From: Kibdelosporangium persicum
GTDB lineage: Bacteria; Actinomycetota; Actinomycetes; Mycobacteriales; Pseudonocardiaceae
DNA: 64,000 bases
Assembly (NCBI RefSeq): GCF_013280595.1
Contig: NZ_JAAATY010000027.1
Span: 1-64,000, forward strand
Direction: 5' to 3'
Shown: in pieces, positions 18,337-26,347 of the stretch
Layout of the letters: every line of letters starts with the position of its first letter
Numbering within the stretch: the first letter of the stretch is position 1
Notes under the pieces: generated by a model
The model's input: the letters and a program-made list of their open reading frames with translations, nothing else
The model's database searches: none
What the model was told of the DNA's origin: nothing
Made by a program: the position numbers and the translations under genes

Positions 18337-19230
18337 ATGTCGGGGAGGAGCCGTACCGGCGCGCCCGGGGCTACGGTGGAGTCCGCACCGGGCCGGTCCG
18401 GGCCGGAGGAGGTCCCCGGGCTGTCCGTGGTCGAGATGGAAGTCTGTTCGAGGTGCAACCGGCGGTGTTCGTACTGCCCGGTGTCGTTGGACCCGATGCC
18501 GCCAGTGCCTGCGCGGATGTCCGACGAGGTGTTCCTGCGCACTGTCGAGCAGTTGGAGCGGGTGTCGTTCGCCGGCCGGATCTCGTACCACCTGTACAAC
18601 GAGCCACTGCTGCGGACCGACTTGGCCCGCCTGGTCGCGATCGTGGCCGAGCGGTTGCCGAACGCGCTGCAGATCCTGAACACCAACGGTGATCTGCTCA
18701 ACGAGCGCCGGTTCACCGACCTGCGGCAGGCGGGGATCGACTACTTCTACGTCACGCGCCACTCGCCTGGTGACTACCCGGAGCGGCCGTTCCAGGTGCT
18801 GCAGACGTGGCAGGACCTGACGTTGACCAACCGCGGCGGCACACTGACGCACCTGCCGATGCCCAAGCCGAGGACCACGCGGACACCGTGCTGGGCGCCG
18901 TCGGAGATGCTCATCGTGACGGTGACCGGCGACGTCCTGCTGTGCTACGAGGACGCGGACCGGGAACACGTGATGGGCAACATCATGCGCAGCGAACTGC
19001 CGGACATCTGGAACTCCGAGCGATTCCGCGCGATCCGCGAACGGCTGCGGCACGGCGAGCGCTCGGTGGACGGCATGTGCATGAAGTGTTCCAACGTGTC
19101 CCACTCGCGGCCGGGACTGTCCGCGCTGGAAGACACCGTGCTCGACGCGAGCGGCCTGACTCGTCGGTCACCGGCCGCGGTCGCTGTTCTCAAACGCCGG
19201 TCCACCGAAGCACGGACCGGCCGGTCATGA
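18337..19230 (+). CDS. Radical SAM/SPASM-type enzyme of the cyclitol operon
   Basis: A 297-residue radical SAM enzyme with the 4Fe-4S motif CNRRCSYC (C40, C44, C47). C-terminal cysteines (CWAPSEM, LLCYEDAD, then CMKC) suit a second cluster of SPASM or twitch type. Gene context (a cyclitol synthase and DegT aminotransferase in the same operon) recalls BtrN, the butirosin enzyme that oxidises 2-deoxy-scyllo-inosamine, so dehydrogenation or epimerisation of a cyclitol is a fair guess. Substrate unproven. It is first in its operon, behind SARP-box array 1. The stop overlaps the cupin ATG (ATGA). Confidence 0.82.
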   Translation: MSGRSRTGAPGATVESAPGRSGPEEVPGLSVVEMEVCSRCNRRCSYCPVSLDPMPPVPARMSDEVFLRTVEQLERVSFAGRISYHLYNEPLLRTDLARLVAIVAERLPNALQILNTNGDLLNERRFTDLRQAGIDYFYVTRHSPGDYPERPFQVLQTWQDLTLTNRGGTLTHLPMPKPRTTRTPCWAPSEMLIVTVTGDVLLCYEDADREHVMGNIMRSELPDIWNSERFRAIRERLRHGERSVDGMCMKCSNVSHSRPGLSALEDTVLDASGLTRRSPAAVAVLKRRSTEARTGRS

Positions 19231-19643
19231 CCCGGCAGGCGACACAGGAATTCCACCGGTGCAACATCTTCCGGCTGCCGTTGCGGCCCGAGGTCGCACA
19301 CGGGGGCACCGGCGTCATCGAGGCGGTCCGGATCGCCACCGGCGAGACGGTGGACGGCGGGTGCGACTTCATCGACTACGCCGTCGTGCCCGCGGGCACG
19401 TCCATCGGCGACCACCGGCACAGGCTCGACGAGGAGGAGTTCTACCTCGTGCTCAGCGGCATCGGCACCATGCGGCTGGAGGACAGGACTTTCCCGGTGA
19501 CCGCGGGCGACCTGGTCCGCAACCCACCGGGCGGACTGCACGGACTCGTCAACGCCGGACCGGATCCGGTGCGCCTGTTCATCTTCCAGTTGGCGGCAGG
19601 TCAGGAGAACTCGACGTGTGGAACTCGCGGGACATCGAGGTGA
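19227..19643 (+). CDS. Small cupin-domain protein
   Basis: A 138-residue single-domain cupin. The metal-binding motif appears as GDHRHRLDEEEFYLVLSG and the second motif as GDLVRNPPGGLHGLVN. Such cupins act as isomerases, epimerases, dioxygenases or sensors. Lying between a radical SAM enzyme and a cyclitol synthase, it most likely acts on the cyclitol or its sugar phosphate precursor. It is translationally coupled at both ends: ATGA with the radical SAM gene, and a 28-base overlap into the cyclase gene. No precise reaction can be assigned. Confidence 0.75.
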   Translation: MTRQATQEFHRCNIFRLPLRPEVAHGGTGVIEAVRIATGETVDGGCDFIDYAVVPAGTSIGDHRHRLDEEEFYLVLSGIGTMRLEDRTFPVTAGDLVRNPPGGLHGLVNAGPDPVRLFIFQLAAGQENSTCGTRGTSR

Positions 19644-20869
19644 CACCGGGCGCGCGGTGTTCCGGCGGCCAGATCTCGGCGTCGTCGACGCTGGAGGACT
19701 CCGGGCGCCTGATGGGACTGCAGTCAAGGCTGGACCGGGCGCACCACGTCGCCATGACCAGGAACGCGTTCGCGCCGGACAACGCACTCGTGCGGAACTG
19801 CCTGGCCGGACGGGACGCACTGGTCGTGATGAGCCCGTCGGTGCACCGCCTCTACGGACCGCGCATCCGGGCGTACTTCGAGGAGGTCACCGACGTCCAT
19901 TTCATGGTGCTGCACAGGACCGAGGCGTCGAAATCCCTGGACGCCGTGGTCGAGGTGACCGAACGCGCCGCCGCGGTGGGACTGCGCCGCACGTCGCCCA
20001 TTGTCGCGATCGGCGGCGGCGTGTGCACCGACATCAGCGGGTTGGCTGCCGCATTGCATCGCCGTGGCGTACCGCACTTCAACGTGCCGACGACGCTCGT
20101 GGGCCTTGTCGACGCGGGCATCGGCACCAAGAACGCGGTCAACCACGGCCGCCGCAAGAGCGCGCTCGGCACGTTCTACCCGCCCGAGCACACCGTGCTG
20201 GACATCGACTTCCTCGCCACCCTGCCACGCAGGCAGCTGGCCAACGGCCTGGCCGAGATCATCAAGCTGGCGGTGGTGAAGGATCGGCCGCTGTTCGAAC
20301 TGCTCGACCGGTACGGCATGAGGTTGCTGGACTGTGGATTCCGCAGGCCGGTACGCGCCGCCGACGAGATCGTCTGGCGCGCGGCCGCGGGCATGCTGGC
20401 GGAGCTGGCGCGCAACCAGTTCGAGATCGGGGACTTCCGGCGCAAGGTCGACTTCGGGCACACCTTCAGCCCGTACATCGAAGTCGCCTCAGGGCACTCG
20501 GTGTTGCACGGCGAGGCGGTCGCGATGGACATCGCGCTCTCGGCGCAACTGGCCCATGCTCTCGGCCTGCTCACCGAAGCCGATCTCGAGCGGATTCTCA
20601 CCATGCTGGAGACGACCGGCCTGGCGCTGGTGTGGCCCGGGCTGTCGGTCGACGCGCTGTGCGCCACGCTGCCGTCCATTGTGGAACACCGGAACGGGGA
20701 CCTGCATCTCGTGGTGCCGACCGGCATCGGCACATGCGAGTTCCTTGGTGCCGCCGACATCAACCCGGCCCTGCTGCGCGCGAGTATGGCCGAGTTGGTG
20801 CGGCGCACCTGCCGTGACGACATCCAGACCGTCCAGCGGCGGACTCTGGCGGCCTCCGGAGGACAGTGA
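19616..20869 (+). CDS. Sugar phosphate cyclase, 2-epi-5-epi-valiolone synthase-like
   Basis: A 417-residue dehydroquinate-synthase-fold enzyme. It has the NAD-binding GGGVCTDISGLAAALHRRG, then VPTTLVGLVDAG and FYPPEHTVLD, the metal ligand His in GHTFSPYIE and HGEAVAMD. These, with the late VPTGIG segment, match the valiolone-synthase (EEVS) branch, which cyclises sedoheptulose 7-phosphate to a C7 cyclitol, better than 2-deoxy-scyllo-inosose synthases (which read KQAVN and GHTIGH). Here the usual EEVS KTGVN reads KNAVN, so specificity is open. The GTG at 19616 was chosen for the upstream AGGAG eight bases away. Confidence 0.82.
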   Translation: MWNSRDIEVTPGARCSGGQISASSTLEDSGRLMGLQSRLDRAHHVAMTRNAFAPDNALVRNCLAGRDALVVMSPSVHRLYGPRIRAYFEEVTDVHFMVLHRTEASKSLDAVVEVTERAAAVGLRRTSPIVAIGGGVCTDISGLAAALHRRGVPHFNVPTTLVGLVDAGIGTKNAVNHGRRKSALGTFYPPEHTVLDIDFLATLPRRQLANGLAEIIKLAVVKDRPLFELLDRYGMRLLDCGFRRPVRAADEIVWRAAAGMLAELARNQFEIGDFRRKVDFGHTFSPYIEVASGHSVLHGEAVAMDIALSAQLAHALGLLTEADLERILTMLETTGLALVWPGLSVDALCATLPSIVEHRNGDLHLVVPTGIGTCEFLGAADINPALLRASMAELVRRTCRDDIQTVQRRTLAASGGQ

Positions 20870-20870
20870 G

Positions 20871-22178
20871 ATGACCGACGAGACGCTAGCCCTCTTCGGC
20901 GGACAGCCCATCCGTACGCAGCCGTGGCCCAGATGGCCGCAACCGACGCAGGACACCTACGACGCGGTCGCGGACGTGCTCGGCTCCACCCGCTGGGCCG
21001 TGAGCGGACCGTACGACGGCCGCGTCTGCTACGAGCGACAGTTCGCTCATGCCTTCGCTGCTTTCCACGAGGTGCCGTACTGCACGCCGACCACATCGGG
21101 CACAGCCTCGCTCACCATCGCGCTGCAAGCCCTCGGCGTGGGGCGCGGAGACGAGGTACTCGTGCCTGGCTTGACGTGGGTGGCATGCGCGTCGGCCGTG
21201 GTCCACCTCGGCGCGGTACCGGTGCTGGTGGACTGCGATCCGCACACGTTGGCGATGAGCGTGGACCGTGCGCGGGAAGCGCTGACGCCGAGGACTGCGG
21301 CGATCATGGTGGTCCACCCGTACTGCAGTGTCGCGGACTTGGACGCGTTCGTCGCGTTGGCGGAGCAGGCGGGCGTACCGCTGGTCGAGGACTGCGCACA
21401 GGCTCACGGCGCACGATGGCGGAACCGGCCGGTGGGCACGTTCGGTGCGGCCGGGTGCTTCAGCATGCAGCAGGCCAAGTTGTTGACCTCCGGGGAAGGC
21501 GGGGCGGTCGTCACCGCCGATGAAAGCGTCCACCAACGGTTGGAGCAGTTGCGGTCGGACGGCCGCCTTTTCATGGCCGGGCCACAGGTGGGACAGTTGG
21601 AACTGCGCGAGGTCGGTGGCGTGCTCGGTCGCAACCTGTGCCTTTCGGAACTGCAGGCCGCCGTTCTGCTGACCGGGCTGCGGAGGTTGGCGGCCGACAA
21701 CGAACGGCGGCACGAGCGTGCATGCCAGCTCACCGAGGCGCTCAGAGACTGCGAAGGCGTGTCCGCGCTTCCCGCCGATCCACGCGTGACCACCCGGACC
21801 TACTACAACTTCGTGCTGCGGTTGCGGCCGGAGGCGTTCGCGGGGAACACGGTGGACGCAGTCGCCCGTGCGCTGTCGGCCGAACTGGGCACGTCGGTGA
21901 ACCCGGTCTATCCGCCGTTGAACCGCCACCGGCTCTACCGCCCTGACCGGCTGCCACGTGGTGAAATGTCCGAAAAGGACATCAAACGGCTCGATCCGGC
22001 CCAGTACGAGCTTGCTGTGTGCGAGGAAGCACGCCGCACCTGCATGACGTTCACGCATCCGGTGCTGCTGGCCGGCAAGGACGGTGTGGACGACATCGTC
22101 GCGGCCATCCGGAAAGTCCACGGCCAGTCAGCAGGCTTGCTGCGAGCGCCGCAGGAGCCGTCCACACAGGCCATCTAG
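20871..22178 (+). CDS. DegT/DnrJ/EryC1 aminotransferase (cyclitol type)
   Basis: A 435-residue PLP aminotransferase. The Schiff-base Lys is K203 in SMQQAKLLTSGEGG, with the pyridine-contact segment VEDCAQAHG before it. The N-terminal LALFGGQPIRTQPWPRWP and overall length match the ketocyclitol aminotransferases (StsC, BtrS, NeoB), which use glutamine or glutamate to aminate cyclitol ketones. It directly follows the cyclase gene (one base between stop and ATG) with a GGAGG ribosome binding site. It is the last gene of the cyclitol operon and meets the condensation-like gene tail to tail with a 4-base overlap. Confidence 0.88.
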   Translation: MTDETLALFGGQPIRTQPWPRWPQPTQDTYDAVADVLGSTRWAVSGPYDGRVCYERQFAHAFAAFHEVPYCTPTTSGTASLTIALQALGVGRGDEVLVPGLTWVACASAVVHLGAVPVLVDCDPHTLAMSVDRAREALTPRTAAIMVVHPYCSVADLDAFVALAEQAGVPLVEDCAQAHGARWRNRPVGTFGAAGCFSMQQAKLLTSGEGGAVVTADESVHQRLEQLRSDGRLFMAGPQVGQLELREVGGVLGRNLCLSELQAAVLLTGLRRLAADNERRHERACQLTEALRDCEGVSALPADPRVTTRTYYNFVLRLRPEAFAGNTVDAVARALSAELGTSVNPVYPPLNRHRLYRPDRLPRGEMSEKDIKRLDPAQYELAVCEEARRTCMTFTHPVLLAGKDGVDDIVAAIRKVHGQSAGLLRAPQEPSTQAI

Positions 22179-23569
22179 GCCAGGGTCTTCCGCAGCGCCT
22201 TGACCGTCAGGTCCGGCCGTGTCGCCAGGAGCGTCACTGCCTCGGTGTACCGCTCGACGATCCGACGCATCACGTCGGTCGGATAGACGTCGGCGTTGTA
22301 GAGCAACGCGCCACCGTCACGCCGCATGCCGATCTCGATGCTGGGACCACAGCGAGCCAGCCAGGCACGGGAAATCGTCCGCGGCGCGAAGTGCTCGGGC
22401 TCGGGCACACGGCCGGCGATGAAGACCTGGTTCACCCGCAGCCCGGCGATCTCGGTCGTCATGTGCCGATAGGCCTGCGAGTAGATGTTGCCGTCGCACA
22501 GCTCGATGTCCGGCCATGGCCTGCTCCGGTCGAAGTCCGGGTTCACCGCCCGGGCGATCGCGGTGTACGGCACCAGGTTGGCTGTCGCCTCCGCCAGCGT
22601 GTCGTGCGTGACGCGCACGGCATCACCGAGAGTGAGATCGTCCGGCAGATCCGTTGCCACGTAGGGATCACTGGCGAACTGGGCCACCGCTTTCCATGAC
22701 CGTTCCGTGGTCCGGCCGAGTGTCGCCGTGCTCACCACCGTCCGGTCACTGCCGGTCTCCACCGAGAGAACCGCGTGGTACGCCGCCATCATGGCGACGA
22801 ACGGCGTGGTCCGCGCTCGCCATGCGACCCGCTTGAGCGCTGTCGCGACCTCGGCGGAGAAATCGAAGGGAAGCCTGTCGCGGGTGAGAAGGTTGGCTCC
22901 CGGCTCGTAACGTGGCTCGATGTGCGTGCTCGTCGGGAACGGGATGAGCTTGCTTCGCCAGTACGCCAGCCGTTCGTCGGTGATCCTGAGCCGCCTGGCC
23001 TGCATGTCGCGCACCTCGTCGAACGAGGGAGCGTCGTCGGGAAGGGGTGGGGACACCCCGATGCGCGCCCCGTATGCGGTGAGCAGGTCGGTGACGAAAA
23101 CCTTGGGCGCGTACCCGTCGGCGACCATGTGGGAGAAGCACAGCGTCAACAGATGCCTGTCGCCGCCGAGCCGGGAGACGGTCGCGTGCCACAGAGGACC
23201 GTTGACGAGATCGAAGGTGCGCCGGTTTTCGGCGTACACGAGCCGATCGATTCGTTCGCGCCGGCCACGGACGTCCATTGTGGTCAGATCGACGAACTCG
23301 ACCGGTGGGTCCCAGGTGTCCCGAATCCGCACCAGGGGATCGGGACCCAGGTTTCGGAACGCCAGTCGCAAGGTGTCATGCCTGCGCAGCACGTCGACGA
23401 ATGCCCTGGTCAGTGCCGTCTGGTCCAGCGACCCTCGTAAGTGGAGGTTGTCGACCACGACGATCCGCGAACGGCCCGGATCCTCCGGCGACAGCGCCGA
23501 CATGAACTCCCACTGGCTTTCCTGGCTCGGCGCGAGGGGCACCGCAGCTCCGGTGTCAGTCTTGGACAA
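22175..23569 (-). CDS. Free-standing condensation-domain-like acyltransferase 1
   Basis: A 464-residue single condensation-domain protein. The catalytic motif reads FSHMVADG, the SHxxxDG version of HHxxxDG: the second His is kept and the first is Ser. Such stand-alone domains join a carrier-bound acyl or aminoacyl group to an amine or alcohol. It is about 40% alike by eye to the protein at 52.7-54.1 kb (shared NRRxFDL, RPWxD and VYPTxVMR blocks), so the two are paralogues. A TTA codon lies at 23438-23440. It is cotranscribed with the upstream aminotransferase (14-base overlap) from SARP-box array 2. Confidence 0.82.
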   Translation of the reverse strand: MSKTDTGAAVPLAPSQESQWEFMSALSPEDPGRSRIVVVDNLHLRGSLDQTALTRAFVDVLRRHDTLRLAFRNLGPDPLVRIRDTWDPPVEFVDLTTMDVRGRRERIDRLVYAENRRTFDLVNGPLWHATVSRLGGDRHLLTLCFSHMVADGYAPKVFVTDLLTAYGARIGVSPPLPDDAPSFDEVRDMQARRLRITDERLAYWRSKLIPFPTSTHIEPRYEPGANLLTRDRLPFDFSAEVATALKRVAWRARTTPFVAMMAAYHAVLSVETGSDRTVVSTATLGRTTERSWKAVAQFASDPYVATDLPDDLTLGDAVRVTHDTLAEATANLVPYTAIARAVNPDFDRSRPWPDIELCDGNIYSQAYRHMTTEIAGLRVNQVFIAGRVPEPEHFAPRTISRAWLARCGPSIEIGMRRDGGALLYNADVYPTDVMRRIVERYTEAVTLLATRPDLTVKALRKTLA

Positions 23570-24836
23570 GAGCGGCCACCTTCGCCACCGCGGCCGCGAT
23601 GTCGGCCATGTCCGGCTCGCTGCCCAGCAGAGTGCTGTGGTGTGTCACCACGGAGTGCTCGTAGAACCGGCTCGCGTTCGGAAACGTGCGGTCCCGGTGC
23701 AGCGCCACGAACTGGTCCGCCAGCGGCGCCAGAGTGGACTTCGTCCACGGCCGCAGCAACGGCGTCACGTGCAACGGCGTGTCGGTGATGTAGAAGCTCG
23801 TGTGCAACTCGGCCGTCAACGCCCTGGCGATGTCCGCGTTCGTCATGCCCTCGGGCAGCCTGTCGAAGACGAACGGCACCTCGTAGATCGACATCCTGGT
23901 CTGGGCCGGTGCGGGCCGCAGCAGCCGGACGCCGGGGATCTCGTCGACCAGTGCCGCGAGGACGGCGAAATTGCGGGCGCGCACCTCGTGCTGCCGGTCA
24001 AGGATCTCCAGCTGGGCACAGAGCACGGCGGCCTGGAACTCGCCGAGACAGAAGTTCACGCCCATGATGCTGCCGGTCTCGACCAGCTCCTGCTCGCCCG
24101 GACGACCGGAATCGGACCGGTGGCGACGGGAGTCGGCACGCAACTCCTCCAGCCGGGGGGCCAGCGCGTCGTCGTCGGTGACGACCGCCCCGCCTTCCCC
24201 GCACGTCAGCACCTTTCCCTGCTGCATGCTGAAACAGCCGATCCGGCCCATCGATCCGGCCCGGCGGCCCTGCCACTCGGCGCCATGAGCCTGGGCGCAG
24301 TCCTCGACCACCACCATGCCGTGCCGGTCGGCCACGTCGGCGATCGCCGGGATGTCGGCCATCGCACAGGACCAGTGCACGGCGACGACCGCTCGGGCGT
24401 CCACGTCCAGGTCGAGGTCGTCCGGCCCGACGCAGCCGGTGACCGGGTCCACGTCGACCAGAACCGGCACGAGTCCCGCGCGCAAGGCCGCGCTCGCCGA
24501 GGCGGTCCAGGTGAGCGCGGGCACCAGCACCCGGTCCGCCGGACGCAGGCCGAGGGATTCGAGCGCGATCACGAGTGCGCTCGAGCCGTGATCGACGGGC
24601 ACGCAGTGCCGCGTTCCGGTGTACCGTGCGAACATTCGCGCGAAGCGGCGTTCGAACGACTCCGCCCGGCCGAGCGGTGCGGTCAGCGTCCAGCGGTCGC
24701 CGTGCAGCACGTGGAGCAGGTTTCGCTCCGCCTCCTGCGACGGCGCGGGCCAGCGCGGCCACGGCCGTGCGGGATCGCGCACCGGTGGCCCGCCATTGCA
24801 TGCGAGCGCGGTACGGGCGGAGGCGATTCCGGTCAT
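23556..24836 (-). CDS. DegT/DnrJ/EryC1 aminotransferase 2
   Basis: A 426-residue PLP aminotransferase with the active Lys at about K208 in SMQQGKVLTCGEGG and the partner block VVEDCAQAHGAEW. It resembles the aminotransferase at 20.9 kb but is clearly diverged, suggesting a second amination site, as in 2-deoxystreptamine-type pathways. ATG 24836 (MTGIASARTALACNGG) was chosen. The longer ATG at 24860 overlaps the SARP-box array and would add residues the family lacks. It heads a two-gene minus operon with condensation-like protein 1. Confidence 0.86.
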   Translation of the reverse strand: MTGIASARTALACNGGPPVRDPARPWPRWPAPSQEAERNLLHVLHGDRWTLTAPLGRAESFERRFARMFARYTGTRHCVPVDHGSSALVIALESLGLRPADRVLVPALTWTASASAALRAGLVPVLVDVDPVTGCVGPDDLDLDVDARAVVAVHWSCAMADIPAIADVADRHGMVVVEDCAQAHGAEWQGRRAGSMGRIGCFSMQQGKVLTCGEGGAVVTDDDALAPRLEELRADSRRHRSDSGRPGEQELVETGSIMGVNFCLGEFQAAVLCAQLEILDRQHEVRARNFAVLAALVDEIPGVRLLRPAPAQTRMSIYEVPFVFDRLPEGMTNADIARALTAELHTSFYITDTPLHVTPLLRPWTKSTLAPLADQFVALHRDRTFPNASRFYEHSVVTHHSTLLGSEPDMADIAAAVAKVAALVQD

Positions 24837-24858
24837 GAACCGATTGTCGTTCCGTGCC

Positions 24859-24928
24859 ATACAAAGGCGCTACAGCAGGGCTACCGGCGTTCCGCTCGGC
24901 GGATTCGCCGACTGTATGGTGCGTGTAT
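24859..24928. promoter_or_regulatory. Divergent SARP-box array 2
   Basis: On the plus strand ATACAAA, CTACAGC and CTACCGG start at 24859, 24870 and 24881, exactly 11 bp apart. On the minus strand two heptamers (plus-strand TGTAT at 24913 and 24924) repeat the 11-bp spacing. It lies between aminotransferase 2 (minus) and the hydroxylase-dioxygenase-tyrosine hydroxylase operon (plus). It is less symmetric than array 1, but the spacing rule is kept. Confidence 0.75.
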
Positions 24929-25004
24929 CCGTTCCATATGGGCCGGCTGAACACTCGGTGGCACAGATCGGTTTCCCGGTACGTTCATGACAGGAGAACG
25001 GCCC

Positions 25005-25859
25005 ATGCGGACGCATATGCTGGGGCATCTGGACATGGACGAGCTCAAGATATCCGAAGAGCTCGCGTCCGGTGCCCAGTTCCACTACGCGGAGCAGTAC
25101 CCGGAATTCCAGAGTGGTCGCCCGTGGAAGACATGCATGTTGTGGTCGTGCGGTGGCCAGGTCGGCGACGGCGTGATCGCCCATTACGACACCAGCAAGC
25201 CGGCGCAGCCGACCGAGTTCGGCGAGCGGCTGCCGTATCTGCGGCACATCGTCGAGGACTCGTTCGACGTCGACCACCTGCTGTTCGCGCGACTGGTCCT
25301 GATGTCCGACAACGTCCTCGTGCCACACCGGGACTTCATCGAGTTCTCCGAGAGGTCCACTGAGGACCGTTGCGGGCACCGGCTGCACGTGCCGCTGGCG
25401 ACCAGCCCGGACTGCCTGTTCATGGAGGACAACACCATCTACCGGATGCCGTTCGGTGACGTGTGGTCCCTGGACGTGACACGGATGCACAGCGCCGCGG
25501 TGCTGTCCGACATGCGCCGGTTCCATCTGATCATGGACTTCGCGGACGTGCCGGACGGCACCACACTGCTGAAGTTCGACGTCAACCCGCGGCCGGGTGT
25601 GCCGGAGGACCGGAAAGTCGACCGCCCCAGGCTGTCCGCGCGCGAGCGGGACGCGATCCGCGGTCTTGCCGGTGTCGTGGACCTGGAGAACCTGACCGAG
25701 GTGTTCGGCATCGTCATCCGCAAGCAGTACCGCAAGGACGGCGGCGAGAACTACGCGTGGGACGCCATCCGCGAGATCGCCAGGGACAGCGGTGATCCAG
25801 CTGTGCGGGCGCGGGTGGAGGAGCTGTACCGGCATTGTGCCCTTGCCAGGGCGGAGTGA
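25005..25859 (+). CDS. Fe(II)/2-oxoglutarate hydroxylase of the cis-proline-4-hydroxylase family
   Basis: A 284-residue aspartyl/asparaginyl-hydroxylase-like oxygenase. It follows the layout of free L-proline cis-4-hydroxylases: N-terminal MRTHMLGHLDMDELK, the metal motif PHRDFIEF (HxD), a HRLHVPL strand, EDNTIYRMPFGDVWSLD and the distal His in DMRRFHLIMDF. The family hydroxylates free amino acids, mainly proline and close analogues. Here it precedes two 4-alkylproline genes, so the alkylproline or its precursor is the likely substrate. ATG 25005 has AGGAG at a good distance. First gene behind SARP-box array 2. Confidence 0.82.
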   Translation: MRTHMLGHLDMDELKISEELASGAQFHYAEQYPEFQSGRPWKTCMLWSCGGQVGDGVIAHYDTSKPAQPTEFGERLPYLRHIVEDSFDVDHLLFARLVLMSDNVLVPHRDFIEFSERSTEDRCGHRLHVPLATSPDCLFMEDNTIYRMPFGDVWSLDVTRMHSAAVLSDMRRFHLIMDFADVPDGTTLLKFDVNPRPGVPEDRKVDRPRLSARERDAIRGLAGVVDLENLTEVFGIVIRKQYRKDGGENYAWDAIREIARDSGDPAVRARVEELYRHCALARAE

Positions 25860-25861
25860 AG

Positions 25862-26347
25862 GTGAGCACCGACATGGCCGGGACGCTGGTGCGGGCACCG
25901 AGTTTCCACCACGTGGGCGTGCAGACCGGCGATCTGGCCAATTCGGTGCGGTGGTACGAGGAGTTCTTCGGCTGCCGCCCCGCGTGGTCGCTGAGCACGT
26001 TCTCGCCACTGACACTGCGCCGGCTGCCGGGAATCCGGCGGCTGGTCGAGATGGTCGCCGGCGACGTCCGCGTGCACCTGTTCGAGCGGGACGGCCGGGC
26101 GGCGGACGAACCGGGCGAGAGCCTGACCCGGTTCCAGCACGTCTGCTTGTCCGTAGTGGACCCTGCCGACCTCGAAACGTTGCGGCTGCGGTGGATCGAG
26201 CTGTACGACTCGGGCCGCTTCACGTTCGCCCGTGACGAGCGGCCGACCGAGATCGTCGTCGACGACGACGGGGTGCGCAGCTTCTACGCGTTGGACGTCA
26301 ACGGCCTCGAGTTCGAGTTCACGCATGTGCCGAGTAGTGAGGTGTGA
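25862..26347 (+). CDS. L-DOPA 2,3-dioxygenase-like VOC enzyme (LmbB1 type)
   Basis: A 161-residue vicinal-oxygen-chelate protein. Metal ligands appear to be His in FHHVGVQTGDL, His in QHVCLSV and Glu in NGLEFEFTHV. Segments WIELYDSGRFTFARDERPTE and FYALDVNGLEFEF match the single-domain L-DOPA 2,3-extradiol dioxygenases (LmbB1, HrmE, SibV, Orf12) that open the catechol ring in 4-alkyl-L-proline biosynthesis. It sits immediately before the LmbB2-type hydroxylase, as in those pathways. GTG 25862 follows GGAGTGAAG; an ATG four codons later is the alternative. Homology is by recall of the family, not by search. Confidence 0.83.
   Translation: MSTDMAGTLVRAPSFHHVGVQTGDLANSVRWYEEFFGCRPAWSLSTFSPLTLRRLPGIRRLVEMVAGDVRVHLFERDGRAADEPGESLTRFQHVCLSVVDPADLETLRLRWIELYDSGRFTFARDERPTEIVVDDDGVRSFYALDVNGLEFEFTHVPSSEV

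Noticed and set aside
19616-20869. 2-deoxy-scyllo-inosose synthase as the name for the cyclase
   Set aside because: GHTFSP, the VPTTLVGLVDAG context and the VPTGIG tail fit the valiolone synthase branch better.
24837-24860. Longer start for aminotransferase 2 at 24860
   Set aside because: The ATG lies inside the SARP-box array and adds residues that the family lacks.
25862-26347. Bleomycin-type resistance protein as the role of this VOC gene
   Set aside because: Its specific motifs and pairing with the tyrosine hydroxylase gene fit L-DOPA 2,3-dioxygenase. The VOC gene at 46.0 kb remains open to a resistance role.
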